This document shows positions 8,590 to 17,611 of a stretch of DNA of 64,000 bases, one piece after another. Origin of the DNA: Streptomyces musisoli (GTDB lineage Bacteria; Actinomycetota; Actinomycetes; Streptomycetales; Streptomycetaceae). Below the pieces are notes generated by a model. That model searched no databases, was not told the origin of the DNA, and saw only the letters and a list, made by a program, of their open reading frames with translations. Both the position numbers and the translations under genes were made by a program. Each line of letters opens with the position of its first letter. Within the stretch, counting starts at the first letter, position 1. Location of the stretch: the NCBI RefSeq assembly GCF_016741855.1, contig NZ_JAERRH010000001.1:955957-1019956 (forward strand), in the 5' to 3' direction.

Positions 8590-10182
8590 ATGCACCTCTC
8601 GGCCCATATCGACACCTTCGCGCGCGACCATCTGCCCCCGCCGCACGAGTGGCCGGACCTGCGGTTCGACCTGCCGGAGCTGCGTTACCCCGATCGGCTG
8701 AACTGCGCGGCGGAGCTGCTGGAGCACGCCGACCCGGACCGTCCGGCGCTGCGCACCCCGACGGGCCCCGCCTGGACGTACGGCGAGCTGCGCGCCCGGG
8801 TCGACCGGATCGCGCACGTGCTCACCGGCACCCTGGGCGTGGTCCCGGGCAACCGGGTGCTGTTGCGCGGTCCCACCACGCCCTGGCTCGCCGCCTGCTG
8901 GCTGGCCGTGCTGAAGGCGGGCGCGGTCGCGGTCACCGTGCTGGCCCAGCAGCGCCCGCACGAGCTGGCGGCCATGTGCGAGATGGCCCGGGTCGGGCAC
9001 GCGCTGTGCGACATACGGGCGGTCGACGACCTGGCGAAGGCCGGGATACCCGGGCTGCGGATCACGACGTACGGCGGTGACACACCCGACGACCTGCTGC
9101 GCCGCCCCGCCCCCGCCACCTCCTATCCGGCGGTGGACACCGCGGCCGACGACGTGGCCCTGATCGCGTTCACCTCCGGCACCACGGGTCGCCCGAAGGG
9201 GTGCATGCACTTCCACCGGGACGTGCTCGCGACGGCCGACACCTTCTCACGGCATGTGCTGCGGCCCCACGAGGACGACGTCTTCACCGGCAGTCCCCCG
9301 CTGGGCTTCACCTTCGGCCTCGGCGGGCTGGTGATCTTCCCGTTGCGGGCGGGGGCCAGCACCCTGCTCCTCGAACAGGCCGGCCCCCGGCAGCTGCTGC
9401 CCGCGATAGCCGAGCACCGGGTCTCCGTCCTGTTCACCGCGCCGACCGCGTACCGCGCCATGCTGGGGGAGCTGGGCGGGCACGACGTCTCGTCCCTCAG
9501 GCGCTGTGTCTCGGCCGGCGAGAACCTGCCCGAGGCCACCTGGCGGGCCTGGCACGAGCGCACGGGCCTGCGCATCATCAACGGGATCGGCGCGACCGAA
9601 CTGCTGCACATCTTCATCTCCGCCGCCGACGAGCTGATCCGGCCCGGAAGCACGGGCGTGCCGGTACCGGGCTGGCAGGCGCGCGTCCAGGACGCCGACG
9701 GCAAGCCCCTGCCCGACGGCGAGCCCGGACTGCTGGCCGTCCGCGGCCCGGTCGGCTGCCGCTACCTCGCCGACCCACGGCAGCGGGAGTACGTGCGGGA
9801 CGGCTGGAACGTCACCGGCGACACCTACAAGCGCGACGGGCAGGGCTACTTCCACTATGTCGCCCGCGCGGACGACATGATCATCTCCGCCGGGTACAAC
9901 ATCGCGGGAACGGAGGTGGAGGACGCGCTGCTGCGTCATCCGGACGTGTCCGAGACGGCGGTCGTCGGCCGCCCGGACGAGGTCCGCGGGCAGGTGGTCG
10001 TGGCCTACACGGTGCTGCGCGCCGGGGCCCGGCACGACCCGGAGGCGCTGCGCGAGTTCCTCATCTCCGAGCTGGCGCCCTACAAGTGCCCGCGCGAGTT
10101 CGTCTTCCTGGACGCGCTGCCGCGCACGGCCACCGGAAAGCTGCAACGGTTCCTCCTGCGCACCGAAGGCGACCGGCAGTGA
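8590..10182 (+). CDS. Aryl-CoA ligase, probably 2-aminobenzoate-CoA (or benzoate-CoA) ligase
   Basis: 530-residue ANL-family adenylate-forming enzyme. Its ATP-binding loop is LIAFTSGTTGRPKG (about residues 190-203), core motif GIGATELLHIF near 335, and the hinge/C-terminal catalytic Lys lies in LPRTATGKLQR. Family members of this subtype activate benzoate, salicylate or 2-aminobenzoate with ATP and CoA. The downstream PaaX regulator and the convergent monooxygenase/reductase fusion argue for 2-aminobenzoate. ATG at 8590 follows AAGGGGGCGG. It ends 15 bp before paaX, so both are probably co-transcribed. Confidence 0.82.
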   Translation: MHLSAHIDTFARDHLPPPHEWPDLRFDLPELRYPDRLNCAAELLEHADPDRPALRTPTGPAWTYGELRARVDRIAHVLTGTLGVVPGNRVLLRGPTTPWLAACWLAVLKAGAVAVTVLAQQRPHELAAMCEMARVGHALCDIRAVDDLAKAGIPGLRITTYGGDTPDDLLRRPAPATSYPAVDTAADDVALIAFTSGTTGRPKGCMHFHRDVLATADTFSRHVLRPHEDDVFTGSPPLGFTFGLGGLVIFPLRAGASTLLLEQAGPRQLLPAIAEHRVSVLFTAPTAYRAMLGELGGHDVSSLRRCVSAGENLPEATWRAWHERTGLRIINGIGATELLHIFISAADELIRPGSTGVPVPGWQARVQDADGKPLPDGEPGLLAVRGPVGCRYLADPRQREYVRDGWNVTGDTYKRDGQGYFHYVARADDMIISAGYNIAGTEVEDALLRHPDVSETAVVGRPDEVRGQVVVAYTVLRAGARHDPEALREFLISELAPYKCPREFVFLDALPRTATGKLQRFLLRTEGDRQ

Positions 10183-10197
10183 CGCCGACGACCTAAA

Positions 10198-11010
10198 ATG
10201 ATCAACGTGTCCGAGCAGCACGCCCCCAGGTCCCTCATCGTCACGCTCTACGGCGCGTACGGCCGCTTCATGCCCGGCCCGGTGCCCGTCGCCGAGCTGA
10301 TCCGGCTCCTGGCCGCGGTCGGGGTGGACGCGCCCTCCGTGCGTTCCTCGGTCTCCCGGCTGAAGCGGCGCGGTCTGCTGCTGCCTGCCCGCACGGAGTC
10401 CGGCGCGGCCGGGTACGGACTCTCCGCGCAGGCCCGCCAGTTGTTGGAGGACGGCGACCGGCGCATCTACGCCGGTGCGCCGGTGGCGGACGAGGGCTGG
10501 GTGCTCGCGGTGTTCTCGGTCCCCGAGTCGGAGCGGCAGAAGCGGCACGTGCTGCGCTCCCGGCTCGCCGGTCTGGGCTTCGGCACCGCGGCCCCGGGGG
10601 TGTGGATCGCCCCGGCCCGGCTGTACGAGGAGACGGAGCACACCCTGCGCCGGCTGCGCCTGGATCCGTACGTGGACTTCTTCCGCGGCGAGCACCTGGG
10701 CTTCGCGCCCACGGCCGACGCGGTGGCCCGCTGGTGGGACCTGGCCGCCATCGCCAAGGAGCACGAGCGTTTCCTGGACGCGCACGGGCCCGTGCTGCAC
10801 GCCTGGGAGGCCTGTGCGGACACCCCGCCCGGGGATGCCTACCGCGACTACCTCCTCGCCCTCGACTCCTGGCGCCACCTCCCCTACACCGACCCGGGCC
10901 TGCCCACCCACCTGCTGCCCGCCGACTGGCCGGGCGTCCGCTCGGCGGAGGTCTTCAGGGGGCTGCACGAGCGGCTGCGGGACGCGGGGGCCCGGTTCGC
11001 CGGCCTGTGA
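10198..11010 (+). CDS. PaaX-family transcriptional repressor
   Basis: 270-residue regulator with the three-part PaaX architecture. First comes an N-terminal winged helix (SLIVTLYGAYGRF, then SSVSRLKRRGLL). A central domain includes WVLAVFSVPESERQKRHVLR, and a C-terminal domain contains LPYTDPGLPTHLLPADWPG, a typical PaaX ending. Family members sense aryl-CoA thioesters and repress aromatic-acid catabolic genes. The gene lies directly after the ligase that would make such an inducer. The start is either ATG 10198 or GTG 10207; neither has a strong ribosome site, consistent with coupling to the preceding gene. Confidence 0.85.
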   Translation: MINVSEQHAPRSLIVTLYGAYGRFMPGPVPVAELIRLLAAVGVDAPSVRSSVSRLKRRGLLLPARTESGAAGYGLSAQARQLLEDGDRRIYAGAPVADEGWVLAVFSVPESERQKRHVLRSRLAGLGFGTAAPGVWIAPARLYEETEHTLRRLRLDPYVDFFRGEHLGFAPTADAVARWWDLAAIAKEHERFLDAHGPVLHAWEACADTPPGDAYRDYLLALDSWRHLPYTDPGLPTHLLPADWPGVRSAEVFRGLHERLRDAGARFAGL

Positions 11011-11144
11011 GGGGACGGCGCGCCCTCGAAGACGGCGCGGCCGCGGGGCGGTGCCGGGTGATCAGCCGCCGACGACGGGCCGGTGCGGGAACCGCCGCGC
11101 ATCGCGCCCGGGGCAGGGGGCCGGAACGGCACCCCCTTCCCGGG

Positions 11145-11160
11145 CCGGGCCGCGGCCCGG
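11145..11160. terminator. Palindrome between convergent paaX and monooxygenase genes
   Basis: A 16-bp perfect GC-only palindrome immediately before the monooxygenase stop codon, with a second weaker hairpin at about 11115-11138 (AGGGGGCCG then CGG..CCCCCT). Either could end transcription from both sides in this 151-bp convergent gap. Confidence 0.35.
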
Positions 11161-11161
11161 C

Positions 11162-13429
11162 TCAGCCGCCGAGCGAGAGCCGGGGCCTGGGGGCGTCGGT
11201 GCGCCCGGTCTGCGGGCGCCGGCTGCCCGCGCGGTAGGGCGCGGGCCAGACCGCCCCGGGGCCCGTGTAGCCCTGCTCGACCGCGGCGTGCAGGGTCCAG
11301 TGGGGGTCGTACAGGTGCGGACGGGCCAGCGCGCACAGGTCCGCACGGCCCGCGAGGATCAGGGAGTTGACGTCGTCCCAGGAGGAGATCGCGCCGACCG
11401 CGATCACCGGGACCCGGACCTCGTGCCGGATCCGGTCGGCGAACGGCGTCTGGTACGACCGTCCGAACTCCGGCCGCTCCTCGGCCACCACCTGCCCGGT
11501 GGAGACGTCGATGGCGTCGGCCCCGTGCGCGGCGAAGGCGCGGGCGATCCGGACGGCGTCCTCGGCGGTCGTCCCGCCCTCCGCCCAGTCGGTGGCCGAG
11601 ATCCGGACGGTCATCGGCCGCTCGGCCGGCCACACCGCGCGTACGGCGTCGAAGACCTCCAGCGGGAACCGCAGCCGCTTCTCCAGCGAGCCGCCGTAGG
11701 CGTCGGTGCGCTGGTTCGTGAGCGGGGAGAGGAAGCCGGAGAGCAGATAGCCGTGGGCGCAGTGCAGTTCGAGCAGGTCGAAGCCGGCCCGGGCGGCCCG
11801 CCAGCCGGCGGCGGCGAACTGCTCGCGGATGTCGGTGAGCTGGGCCCGGGAGAGCCGGCGCGGGGTCTGGCTGCCCGGCTTGTACGGCAGCGGGGAGGCG
11901 GCGACGAGCGGCCAGTTGCCGGCGGGCAGCGGCTCGTCCATGCCCTCCCACATGAGCTTCGTGGACCCCTTGCGGCCGGAGTGCCCGAGCTGTACGCCGA
12001 TCGCGGTGCCCGGGGACTGGCGGTGCACGAAGTCGGTGACGCGCCGCCACGCCTCGGCCTGCCGGCCGGTGTAGAGCCCGGCGCAGCCGGGGGTGATCCG
12101 GCCCTCCTCGCTGACGCACACCATCTCGGTCATCACGAGTCCGGCCCCGCCGAGGGCGCGGGCGCCGAGATGGACGAGGTGGAAGTCGCCGGGGACGCCG
12201 TCGGTGGCCGAGTACATGTCCATCGGGGACACGACCACCCGGTTGCGCAGGGTCAGACCGCGCAGCCGGAACGGCGTGAACATCGGGGGTGTGCCGGGCG
12301 GGCAGCCGAACTCGCGCTCCACGGCCTCGGTGAAGCGGGCGTCGCGCAGCCGGAGGTTGTCGTGGGTGACGCGGCGGCTGCGGGTGAGCAGGTTGAAGGC
12401 GAACTGCCGGGAGGGCTGGTCGAGGTGGAGCCGGAGGTCCTCGAACCACTCCAGGCTGGCCCGGGCGGCCCGCTGGGTGGAGGCGACGACGGGCTTGCGC
12501 TCCTCCTCGTAGGCCGCGGACGCCGAGCGCACGTCCGGGTGTTCCCGCAGGCAGGCGGCCAGGGCGAGGGCGTCCTCCACGGCGAGTTTGGTGCCGGAGC
12601 CGATGGAGAAGTGGGCGGTGTGGGCGGCGTCGCCGAGGAGGACGACGTTGCCGTGCGACCAGCGGTCGTTGACCACCGTGCGGAAGGTGGTCCAGGTCGA
12701 GTTGTTGGAGCGCAGGGGGCGTCCGCCGAGGGCGTCGGCGAAGATCTTGGCGCAGCGCTCGATGGATTCCTGCGGGGTGAGGACGTCGAGTCCCGCCGCC
12801 CGCCAGACCTCCTCGCGCATCTCCACGATGACGGTGGAGTCCTTCGCCGTGAAGGGGTATCCGTGCAGCTGCATCACGCCGTGCTCGGTCTCGGCGATCT
12901 CGAAGCGGAAGGCGTCGAAGGCGAAGTCGGCGGCGAGCCATATGTAGCGGCAGCGGTGTTCGGTCACCCGGGGGCCGAACGCGTGGGCATGGGTGTCGCG
13001 GGTGGCGCTGTGCACACCGTCGGCGGCGACGACCAGGTCATAGCTCTCCGAGAGGAGGCCGGCGTCCGGCGCCTCGGTGGCGAACCGCAGCTCGACGCCC
13101 AGTGAGCGGCAGCGGTCCTGGAGGATGCGCAGGAGCCGGTGCCGGCCCAGCGCGGCGAAACCGTGGCCGCCGGAGCGGTACCGGGTGCCCCGGTGGCCTA
13201 TGTCGATGTCGTCCCAGCGGACGAAGTCACGCTTCAGCGCTTCGTACACGACGGGGTCGGCGTGCTCGATGCCGCCGAGCGTCTCGTCGGAGAGGACCAC
13301 GCCGAAGCCGAAGGTCACGTCGGGGGCGTTGCGCTCCCAGACGGTGACCTCCCTCGTGGGGTCGAGTCGTTTGAGCAGGGCGGCGGCGTACAGTCCGCCG
13401 GGGCCGCCGCCGATGATCGCCACGCGCAC
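11162..13429 (-). CDS. Bifunctional FAD monooxygenase / old yellow enzyme fusion (2-aminobenzoyl-CoA monooxygenase/reductase type)
   Basis: 755 residues in two enzymes. Residues 1-380 are a group A flavin hydroxylase with the Rossmann start RVAIIGGGPGGLYAAALL, the DG motif VAADGVHSATR and the GDAAH motif LLGDAAHTAHFS, similar to salicylyl-CoA 5-hydroxylase. Residues about 383-740 are an NADH:flavin oxidoreductase of the old yellow enzyme family (MFTPFRLRGLTLRNRVVVSP, ELHCAHGYLLSGFLSPLTN, RTDAYGGSLEKR). This exact fusion is known from Azoarcus evansii, where it hydroxylates and then reduces the ring of 2-aminobenzoyl-CoA. Start is GTG at 13429, 6 bp after the enoyl-CoA hydratase stop. The presence of the ligase nearby supports this assignment. 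Confidence 0.85.
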   Translation of the reverse strand: MRVAIIGGGPGGLYAAALLKRLDPTREVTVWERNAPDVTFGFGVVLSDETLGGIEHADPVVYEALKRDFVRWDDIDIGHRGTRYRSGGHGFAALGRHRLLRILQDRCRSLGVELRFATEAPDAGLLSESYDLVVAADGVHSATRDTHAHAFGPRVTEHRCRYIWLAADFAFDAFRFEIAETEHGVMQLHGYPFTAKDSTVIVEMREEVWRAAGLDVLTPQESIERCAKIFADALGGRPLRSNNSTWTTFRTVVNDRWSHGNVVLLGDAAHTAHFSIGSGTKLAVEDALALAACLREHPDVRSASAAYEEERKPVVASTQRAARASLEWFEDLRLHLDQPSRQFAFNLLTRSRRVTHDNLRLRDARFTEAVEREFGCPPGTPPMFTPFRLRGLTLRNRVVVSPMDMYSATDGVPGDFHLVHLGARALGGAGLVMTEMVCVSEEGRITPGCAGLYTGRQAEAWRRVTDFVHRQSPGTAIGVQLGHSGRKGSTKLMWEGMDEPLPAGNWPLVAASPLPYKPGSQTPRRLSRAQLTDIREQFAAAGWRAARAGFDLLELHCAHGYLLSGFLSPLTNQRTDAYGGSLEKRLRFPLEVFDAVRAVWPAERPMTVRISATDWAEGGTTAEDAVRIARAFAAHGADAIDVSTGQVVAEERPEFGRSYQTPFADRIRHEVRVPVIAVGAISSWDDVNSLILAGRADLCALARPHLYDPHWTLHAAVEQGYTGPGAVWPAPYRAGSRRPQTGRTDAPRPRLSLGG

Positions 13430-13435
13430 GACCGC

Positions 13436-14263
13436 TCACCTCCCCCGCCACTTCGGCGGGCGCTTCTCCGTGAACGCCGCGTGGAACTCGGCGTAGTCCT
13501 CGCCGTTCATCAGCAGGGCCTGGGTCGAGGCGTCCAGTTCCACCGAGGCCGCAAGGGGCATGTCCAGCTCGGCCGTCAGCAGGGTCTTCGTCTGGGCGTG
13601 GGCCAGGGCGGGGCCGTCGGCGAGGCGGCGGGCCAGGGTCTGGGCGGCCTCGTCCGCCCCGCCCTCCTCCGTCAGCTCGCTGATCAGGCCGATGCGCTCG
13701 GCCTCGGGGGCCCGGACCGGGTCGCCCAGCATGAGCAGGCGGGTGGCGTGGCCGAGGCCGACGACCCGGGGCAGCAGATAGGCCGCGCCCATGTCGCCGC
13801 CGGACAGGCCGACCCGGGTGAAGAGGAAGGCGAAGCGGGCCGACGGGTCGGCGATCCGGAAGTCGGCCGCGAGGGCGAGGACCGCGCCCGCGCCGGCCGC
13901 CACGCCGTGCACGGCGGCGATCACCGGGAACGGGCACTCGCGGATCGCCCGGACGACCTGCCCGGTCATCCGGTTGAAGTCCAGCAGCTGGGCGGTGTCC
14001 ATGGACAGCGTGGCGCCGATGATCTCGTCGACGTCGCCGCCGGAGCAGAAGCCGCGCCCCTCGCCGGCCAGCACCAGGGCCCGTACCGAGCGCTCGCGGG
14101 ACAGCTCGGCGAGCAGGTCGCGCAGGTCGGCGTAGGCGCCGAAGGTGAGGGCGTTGAGCTTCTCGGGGCGGGCGAGGGTGACGGTGGCGACCCCGTCGTC
14201 GAGCCGGACCCGCAGGTGTGCCCAGTCGGCGGTGTGGGCGGCCGAGCCGGTGAAGGGACTCAT
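13436..14263 (-). CDS. Enoyl-CoA hydratase/isomerase family protein
   Basis: 275-residue crotonase-fold protein. It shows GVATVTLARPEKLNAL, the oxyanion segment LAGEGRGFCSGGDVDEI (about residues 62-78) and AAVHGVAAGAGAVLALAADFRIA. The two Glu residues used by classic hydratases are not both obvious (VHGVAAGAGAVLAL lacks the usual GGG-E pattern), so it may be an isomerase or ring hydrolase rather than a standard hydratase. The ATG at 14263 follows AAGGAGG. It is the first gene of the operon with the monooxygenase/reductase and carries a PaaX-like operator upstream, pointing to downstream metabolism of the reduced aminobenzoyl-CoA ring. Confidence 0.85.
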   Translation of the reverse strand: MSPFTGSAAHTADWAHLRVRLDDGVATVTLARPEKLNALTFGAYADLRDLLAELSRERSVRALVLAGEGRGFCSGGDVDEIIGATLSMDTAQLLDFNRMTGQVVRAIRECPFPVIAAVHGVAAGAGAVLALAADFRIADPSARFAFLFTRVGLSGGDMGAAYLLPRVVGLGHATRLLMLGDPVRAPEAERIGLISELTEEGGADEAAQTLARRLADGPALAHAQTKTLLTAELDMPLAASVELDASTQALLMNGEDYAEFHAAFTEKRPPKWRGR

Positions 14264-14329
14264 GACGTGCGGCCTCCTTGGGCGGGCGTGCCGTACGTTG
14301 CTCTGTCCCATGAAGTTATCACTTGTTTG

Positions 14330-14342
14330 TGACTGTCGTCAC
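14330..14342. promoter_or_regulatory. Operator-like palindrome TGACTGTCGTCAC, candidate PaaX site
   Basis: Second copy of the 13-mer found at 8484-8496, 67 bp upstream of the enoyl-CoA hydratase start, with TATCACTT a few bases away. The rest of the 295-bp region 14264-14558, between divergent genes, shows nothing else clear. Confidence 0.45.
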
Positions 14343-14558
14343 GGGTACGCGACACGCCCGCTCCGATCGGCCGGACCGGGTCACATCCGTCACCGGTCGT
14401 CGACAGGGGGGTAACAAGAGGCCCGGAGCGGCGAGGCGGCGGGTTCGAAGGGGTAGGCCGCCGGTACCGGGGCCGGGGGTCCCGGGCGAAGCCCGCCGAC
14501 GGTCCTGAGCGGCCGGGCCCGTACCATTCCTGTAGTCGAAAGCAGGACAGCCTGCTCC

Positions 14559-15011
14559 ATGAACGGACTCGCCTTGCACGAACGCCCCGCCGAACCGGCC
14601 TCCTGGCGCATCGCGCTGCCGCACACCGCGGCGGCGGTGCCCGTGGCGCGTGCCCTGGTGCGCACGGCTCTCACCGAGGTGGAGCACCTGGCCGACTGCG
14701 ACACGGCGGAGCTGCTCACCGCCGAGCTGGTGGCCAACGCGGTGGAGCACACCGCGGGGCGCGGCCCGATAGAGCTGGTGGTGGAGCTGCGGCCGACCGG
14801 CTGCCAGGTGGAGGTGCACGACCCGGACCCGGCGCCGCCCGGCCATCTGACCCGGCCGGTGATCGAGGAGCCGGACCCGTGGCAGGAGGGCGGGCGCGGT
14901 CTGCTGCTGATCCGCGCCCTCAGCTCGTCCTGCGGGCACCGCCCCACCCCGTCGGGCAAGGCGGTGTGGTTCAGACTGCCTGTGGTTCCCGCTCAGCGGC
15001 GGCCGGCGTGA
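14559..15011 (+). CDS. Anti-sigma-factor-like ATP-binding protein (HATPase_c, RsbW type)
   Basis: 150-residue single-domain GHKL ATPase. The N box is LLTAELVANAVEHTAG (about residues 49-64), and a degenerate G1 box VEVHDPDPAPP and a G2 box GGRGLLLIRALSS follow. Streptomyces encode dozens of such small kinases, which regulate sigma factors through anti-anti-sigma partners; no partner is adjacent here. The G1 box has lost the usual DxGxG glycine, which is common in this subfamily and could reduce ATP turnover. Its last 41 bp overlap the convergent permease gene. Confidence 0.8.
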   Translation: MNGLALHERPAEPASWRIALPHTAAAVPVARALVRTALTEVEHLADCDTAELLTAELVANAVEHTAGRGPIELVVELRPTGCQVEVHDPDPAPPGHLTRPVIEEPDPWQEGGRGLLLIRALSSSCGHRPTPSGKAVWFRLPVVPAQRRPA

Positions 15012-16416
15012 CCTCGGCGGCCGGCCGCGCCAGCGTGGAGTGCCGGCGGCCGTAGGCGCCGTAGACCAGCAGGCCGACCACGAGGAACACCGCGAACTGA
15101 AGCCAGGTCTGCCAGCCGGTCTCGTACATCAGGTAGAGGCAGAAGCCGACGCCGAGCAGCGGGGCCACCGGGTAGAGCGGCACCCGGAAGCTGCGGGCGA
15201 GGCCCGGTTCGCGGCGGCGCAGCGCGATCACCACGATGTTGACGACGGCCATGATGGCGAGGGTGCCGATGGTGCACAGGTTCATCACGGCGTCGAGGGA
15301 GGCGAAGGCCGCCGGGATCGCGAAGACGACCGCGACGATCAGCGTGCCGGCGACCGGCGTGGACGTCCGCGGGGAGACCTTCTCGAAGACGCGCGGGATC
15401 AGGCCGTCCCTGGACATCGACATCAGGATGCGGGTCTGGCCGTACATCACGGCGAGCACCACGGAGGCGATGGCGACGACCGCGCCGAAGGCGATGACGC
15501 CGCCGCCGACGGTGGAGCCGGTGACCTCGCCTACGACGTAGGAGAGGGCGGCGGGGCGGCCGGCGACCTGGTCGCCTCCGATGGCGCCGATCGCGGCGAG
15601 CGCGACCGCGCAGTAGAGCAGGGTGACCAGGCCCATGCAGACGAGGATCGCGACCGGGATGTGGCGGCGCGGGTTCTTGGCCTCCTCACCGGCGGTCGTG
15701 ATCGCGTCGAAGCCGATGTAGGAGAAGAACGCGGCGGTGGTGCCCGCGCCGATGCCACCGAGGCCGGCCGGGGAGAACGGGGTGAGGTTGCCGTCCTTGA
15801 AGGCGCTGTAGCCGATGGCGCAGAAGGCGAGCAGGATCACGAGCTTCACGGCCGCCATGGCGGCCGTCGCCCGGGCACTCTCCCGCACGCCGCGCACCAG
15901 CAGCACGGACGCCATGGCGATGACGATCACCGCGGGGAGGTTGACGATGCCGCCGTCGCCGGGGCCCGCGGACAGGGCGGCCGGGAGCTGCCAGCCGGTG
16001 AGGCTGTGCAGCAGCTCGTTGACGTACTGGCTCCAGCCGACCGCGACGGCCGAGATGGAGATGCCGTACTCCAGCAGCAGGCACCAGCCGACGAGGAAGG
16101 CGGTGGACTCGCCGAGGCCGGCGTAGGCGAAGGAGTACGAGGAGCCGGAGACCGGGATCGCGCCGCCCAGCTCCGCGAAGGAGAAGGCGGTGAAGACGCA
16201 GGTCAGGGCGGCGAGGATGAAGGAGACGACGACGGCCGGGCCGGCCTGGGCCACCGAGTCGGAGAGGCCGACGAAGATGCCGGTGCCGACGATGGCGCCG
16301 ACGCCGAAGCAGATGAGCTGGAAGAGGCCCATGGTGCGCTTCAGGCCGTGTCCCTCACGGTCGGCACCGGATTCGGCGACGAGCAGCTGCGGGGACTTGA
16401 TGCGGGGAGCGGGCAT
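14971..16416 (-). CDS. APC-family amino acid permease
   Basis: 481-residue membrane transporter with about 12-14 hydrophobic helices. The first carries the APC substrate motif GVGAIVGTGIFVGLS (about residues 37-51); the conserved FAELGGAIPVSGSSYSFAYA and EEAKNPRRHIPVAI loops follow. It resembles cationic amino acid transporters. Located 110 bp downstream of the catabolic ornithine carbamoyltransferase and in the same direction, it may move arginine or ornithine for the deiminase pathway, replacing the classical ArcD antiporter. Start ATG 16416 (MPAPRIKSPQLLV). The gene's 3' end overlaps the opposing ATP-binding protein gene. Confidence 0.88.
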   Translation of the reverse strand: MPAPRIKSPQLLVAESGADREGHGLKRTMGLFQLICFGVGAIVGTGIFVGLSDSVAQAGPAVVVSFILAALTCVFTAFSFAELGGAIPVSGSSYSFAYAGLGESTAFLVGWCLLLEYGISISAVAVGWSQYVNELLHSLTGWQLPAALSAGPGDGGIVNLPAVIVIAMASVLLVRGVRESARATAAMAAVKLVILLAFCAIGYSAFKDGNLTPFSPAGLGGIGAGTTAAFFSYIGFDAITTAGEEAKNPRRHIPVAILVCMGLVTLLYCAVALAAIGAIGGDQVAGRPAALSYVVGEVTGSTVGGGVIAFGAVVAIASVVLAVMYGQTRILMSMSRDGLIPRVFEKVSPRTSTPVAGTLIVAVVFAIPAAFASLDAVMNLCTIGTLAIMAVVNIVVIALRRREPGLARSFRVPLYPVAPLLGVGFCLYLMYETGWQTWLQFAVFLVVGLLVYGAYGRRHSTLARPAAEVTPAAAEREPQAV

Positions 16417-16526
16417 TGCGGGTGGTGCTCGTTTCTGGTGGTGCGGGCAGCCGTGGTGCGGCTGCGGCGGCGGCTCGGAATGGGTGGTTCCGGGCCGCCG
16501 GCCAGGATACGGCCTGGTGAGCGGGG

Positions 16527-17549
16527 TCAGGCAAGGCTTTCGCGGGCGAGTGTGGCCACCAGCACGGCCTTGATGGTGTGCAGCCGGTTCTCGGCCTCGT
16601 CGAAGACGACCGAGTGGGCCGACTCGAAGACCTCGTCCGTGACCTCCAGCGACCGCAGGCCGTGGGTCTCGAAGAGCTGCCGGCCCACCGCGGTGCCGAG
16701 GTCGTGGAAGGCCGGCAGGCAGTGCAGGAACTTCACGTCCGGGTTGCCGGTCGCGCGGAGCACGTCCATGGTCACGGCGTAGGGGGTGAGGGCCGCGATG
16801 CGCTCGTCCCACACCTCCACGGGCTCGCCCATGGAGACCCAGACGTCGGTGGCGACGAAGTCGGCGCCCGCGACACCCTCGGCGACGTCCTCGGTGAGGG
16901 TGACACGGGCACCGCCGGCGGCGGCGAGCTCCCGGGCGCGGTCGACGACCTCCTGGGCGGGCCAGTAGGACTTCGGGGCGACGATCCGTACGTCCATGCC
17001 GAGCAGGGCGCCGGTGATCAGGTAGGAGTTGCCCATGTTGAAGCGGGCGTCGCCGAGGTAGGCGAAGGAGATCTCCCGCAGCGGCTTGGCGCTGTGCTCG
17101 GTCATGGTGAGCACGTCGGCGAGCATCTGGGTGGGGTGCCAGTCGTCGGTGAGGCCGTTGTAGACGGGCACGCCGGCGTAGGCTGCCAGCTCCTCGACCT
17201 TGGCCTGGCTGTCGCCCCGGTACTCGATGGCGTCGAACATCCGGCCCAGCACGCGGGCGGTGTCCTTCGCCGACTCCTTGTGCCCCATCTGCGAGCCGGA
17301 CGGGTCGAGGTAGGTCGTGTGGGCGCCCTGGTCGGCCGCGGCGACCTCGAACGCGCAGCGGGTGCGCGTCGAGGTCTTCTCGAAGATCAGCGCGATGTTC
17401 CGCCCGCGCAGGTACCGGGTCTCGGCCCCGGCCTTCTTGGCGGCCTTCAGCTCCGCGGCCAGCTCGACCAGGCCGCGGAACTCCTCCTCGGTGAAGTCCA
17501 GCTCCTTGAGGAAGTGGCGGCCGGCGAGGGCGGTCGGGACTGTCGCCAT
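16527..17549 (-). CDS. argF: Ornithine carbamoyltransferase (catabolic-type context)
   Basis: 340-residue OTC. Carbamoyl phosphate binds at the STRTR motif (residues 60-64), ornithine at the SMG loop (WVSMGEP), and the active-site Cys lies in HCLP (about 275-278). The long form of about 340 residues with [15 protein letters not shown] near the C-terminus fits the ArcB/ArgF group. Directly behind arginine deiminase, it would convert citrulline plus phosphate to ornithine and carbamoyl phosphate. No carbamate kinase gene follows, so ATP recovery is not obvious from this window. An AT-rich 62-bp spacer precedes it and may hold its own promoter. Confidence 0.92.
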   Translation of the reverse strand: MATVPTALAGRHFLKELDFTEEEFRGLVELAAELKAAKKAGAETRYLRGRNIALIFEKTSTRTRCAFEVAAADQGAHTTYLDPSGSQMGHKESAKDTARVLGRMFDAIEYRGDSQAKVEELAAYAGVPVYNGLTDDWHPTQMLADVLTMTEHSAKPLREISFAYLGDARFNMGNSYLITGALLGMDVRIVAPKSYWPAQEVVDRARELAAAGGARVTLTEDVAEGVAGADFVATDVWVSMGEPVEVWDERIAALTPYAVTMDVLRATGNPDVKFLHCLPAFHDLGTAVGRQLFETHGLRSLEVTDEVFESAHSVVFDEAENRLHTIKAVLVATLARESLA

Positions 17550-17611
17550 GCGGGCGCTCCAGAGGTCGTCACTACGGAATACCTTGGAAGTATATACGAC
17601 CCTTCACATTT
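17550..17611 (-). promoter_or_regulatory. AT-rich spacer before argF, candidate promoter or operator
   Basis: In a GC-rich region this 62-bp gap holds GTATAGAAATGTGAAGG and, 12-14 bases later, TATATAC (minus strand). GTATA/TATAC form a 5-bp inverted repeat with an 18-bp spacer. It could be an operator for an arginine or oxygen regulator; no specific consensus is matched convincingly. Confidence 0.35.

Noticed and set aside
14440..14460. GGTTCGAAG resembling a tRNA T-arm
   Set aside because: No matching acceptor stem, D-arm or anticodon arm can be built around it.
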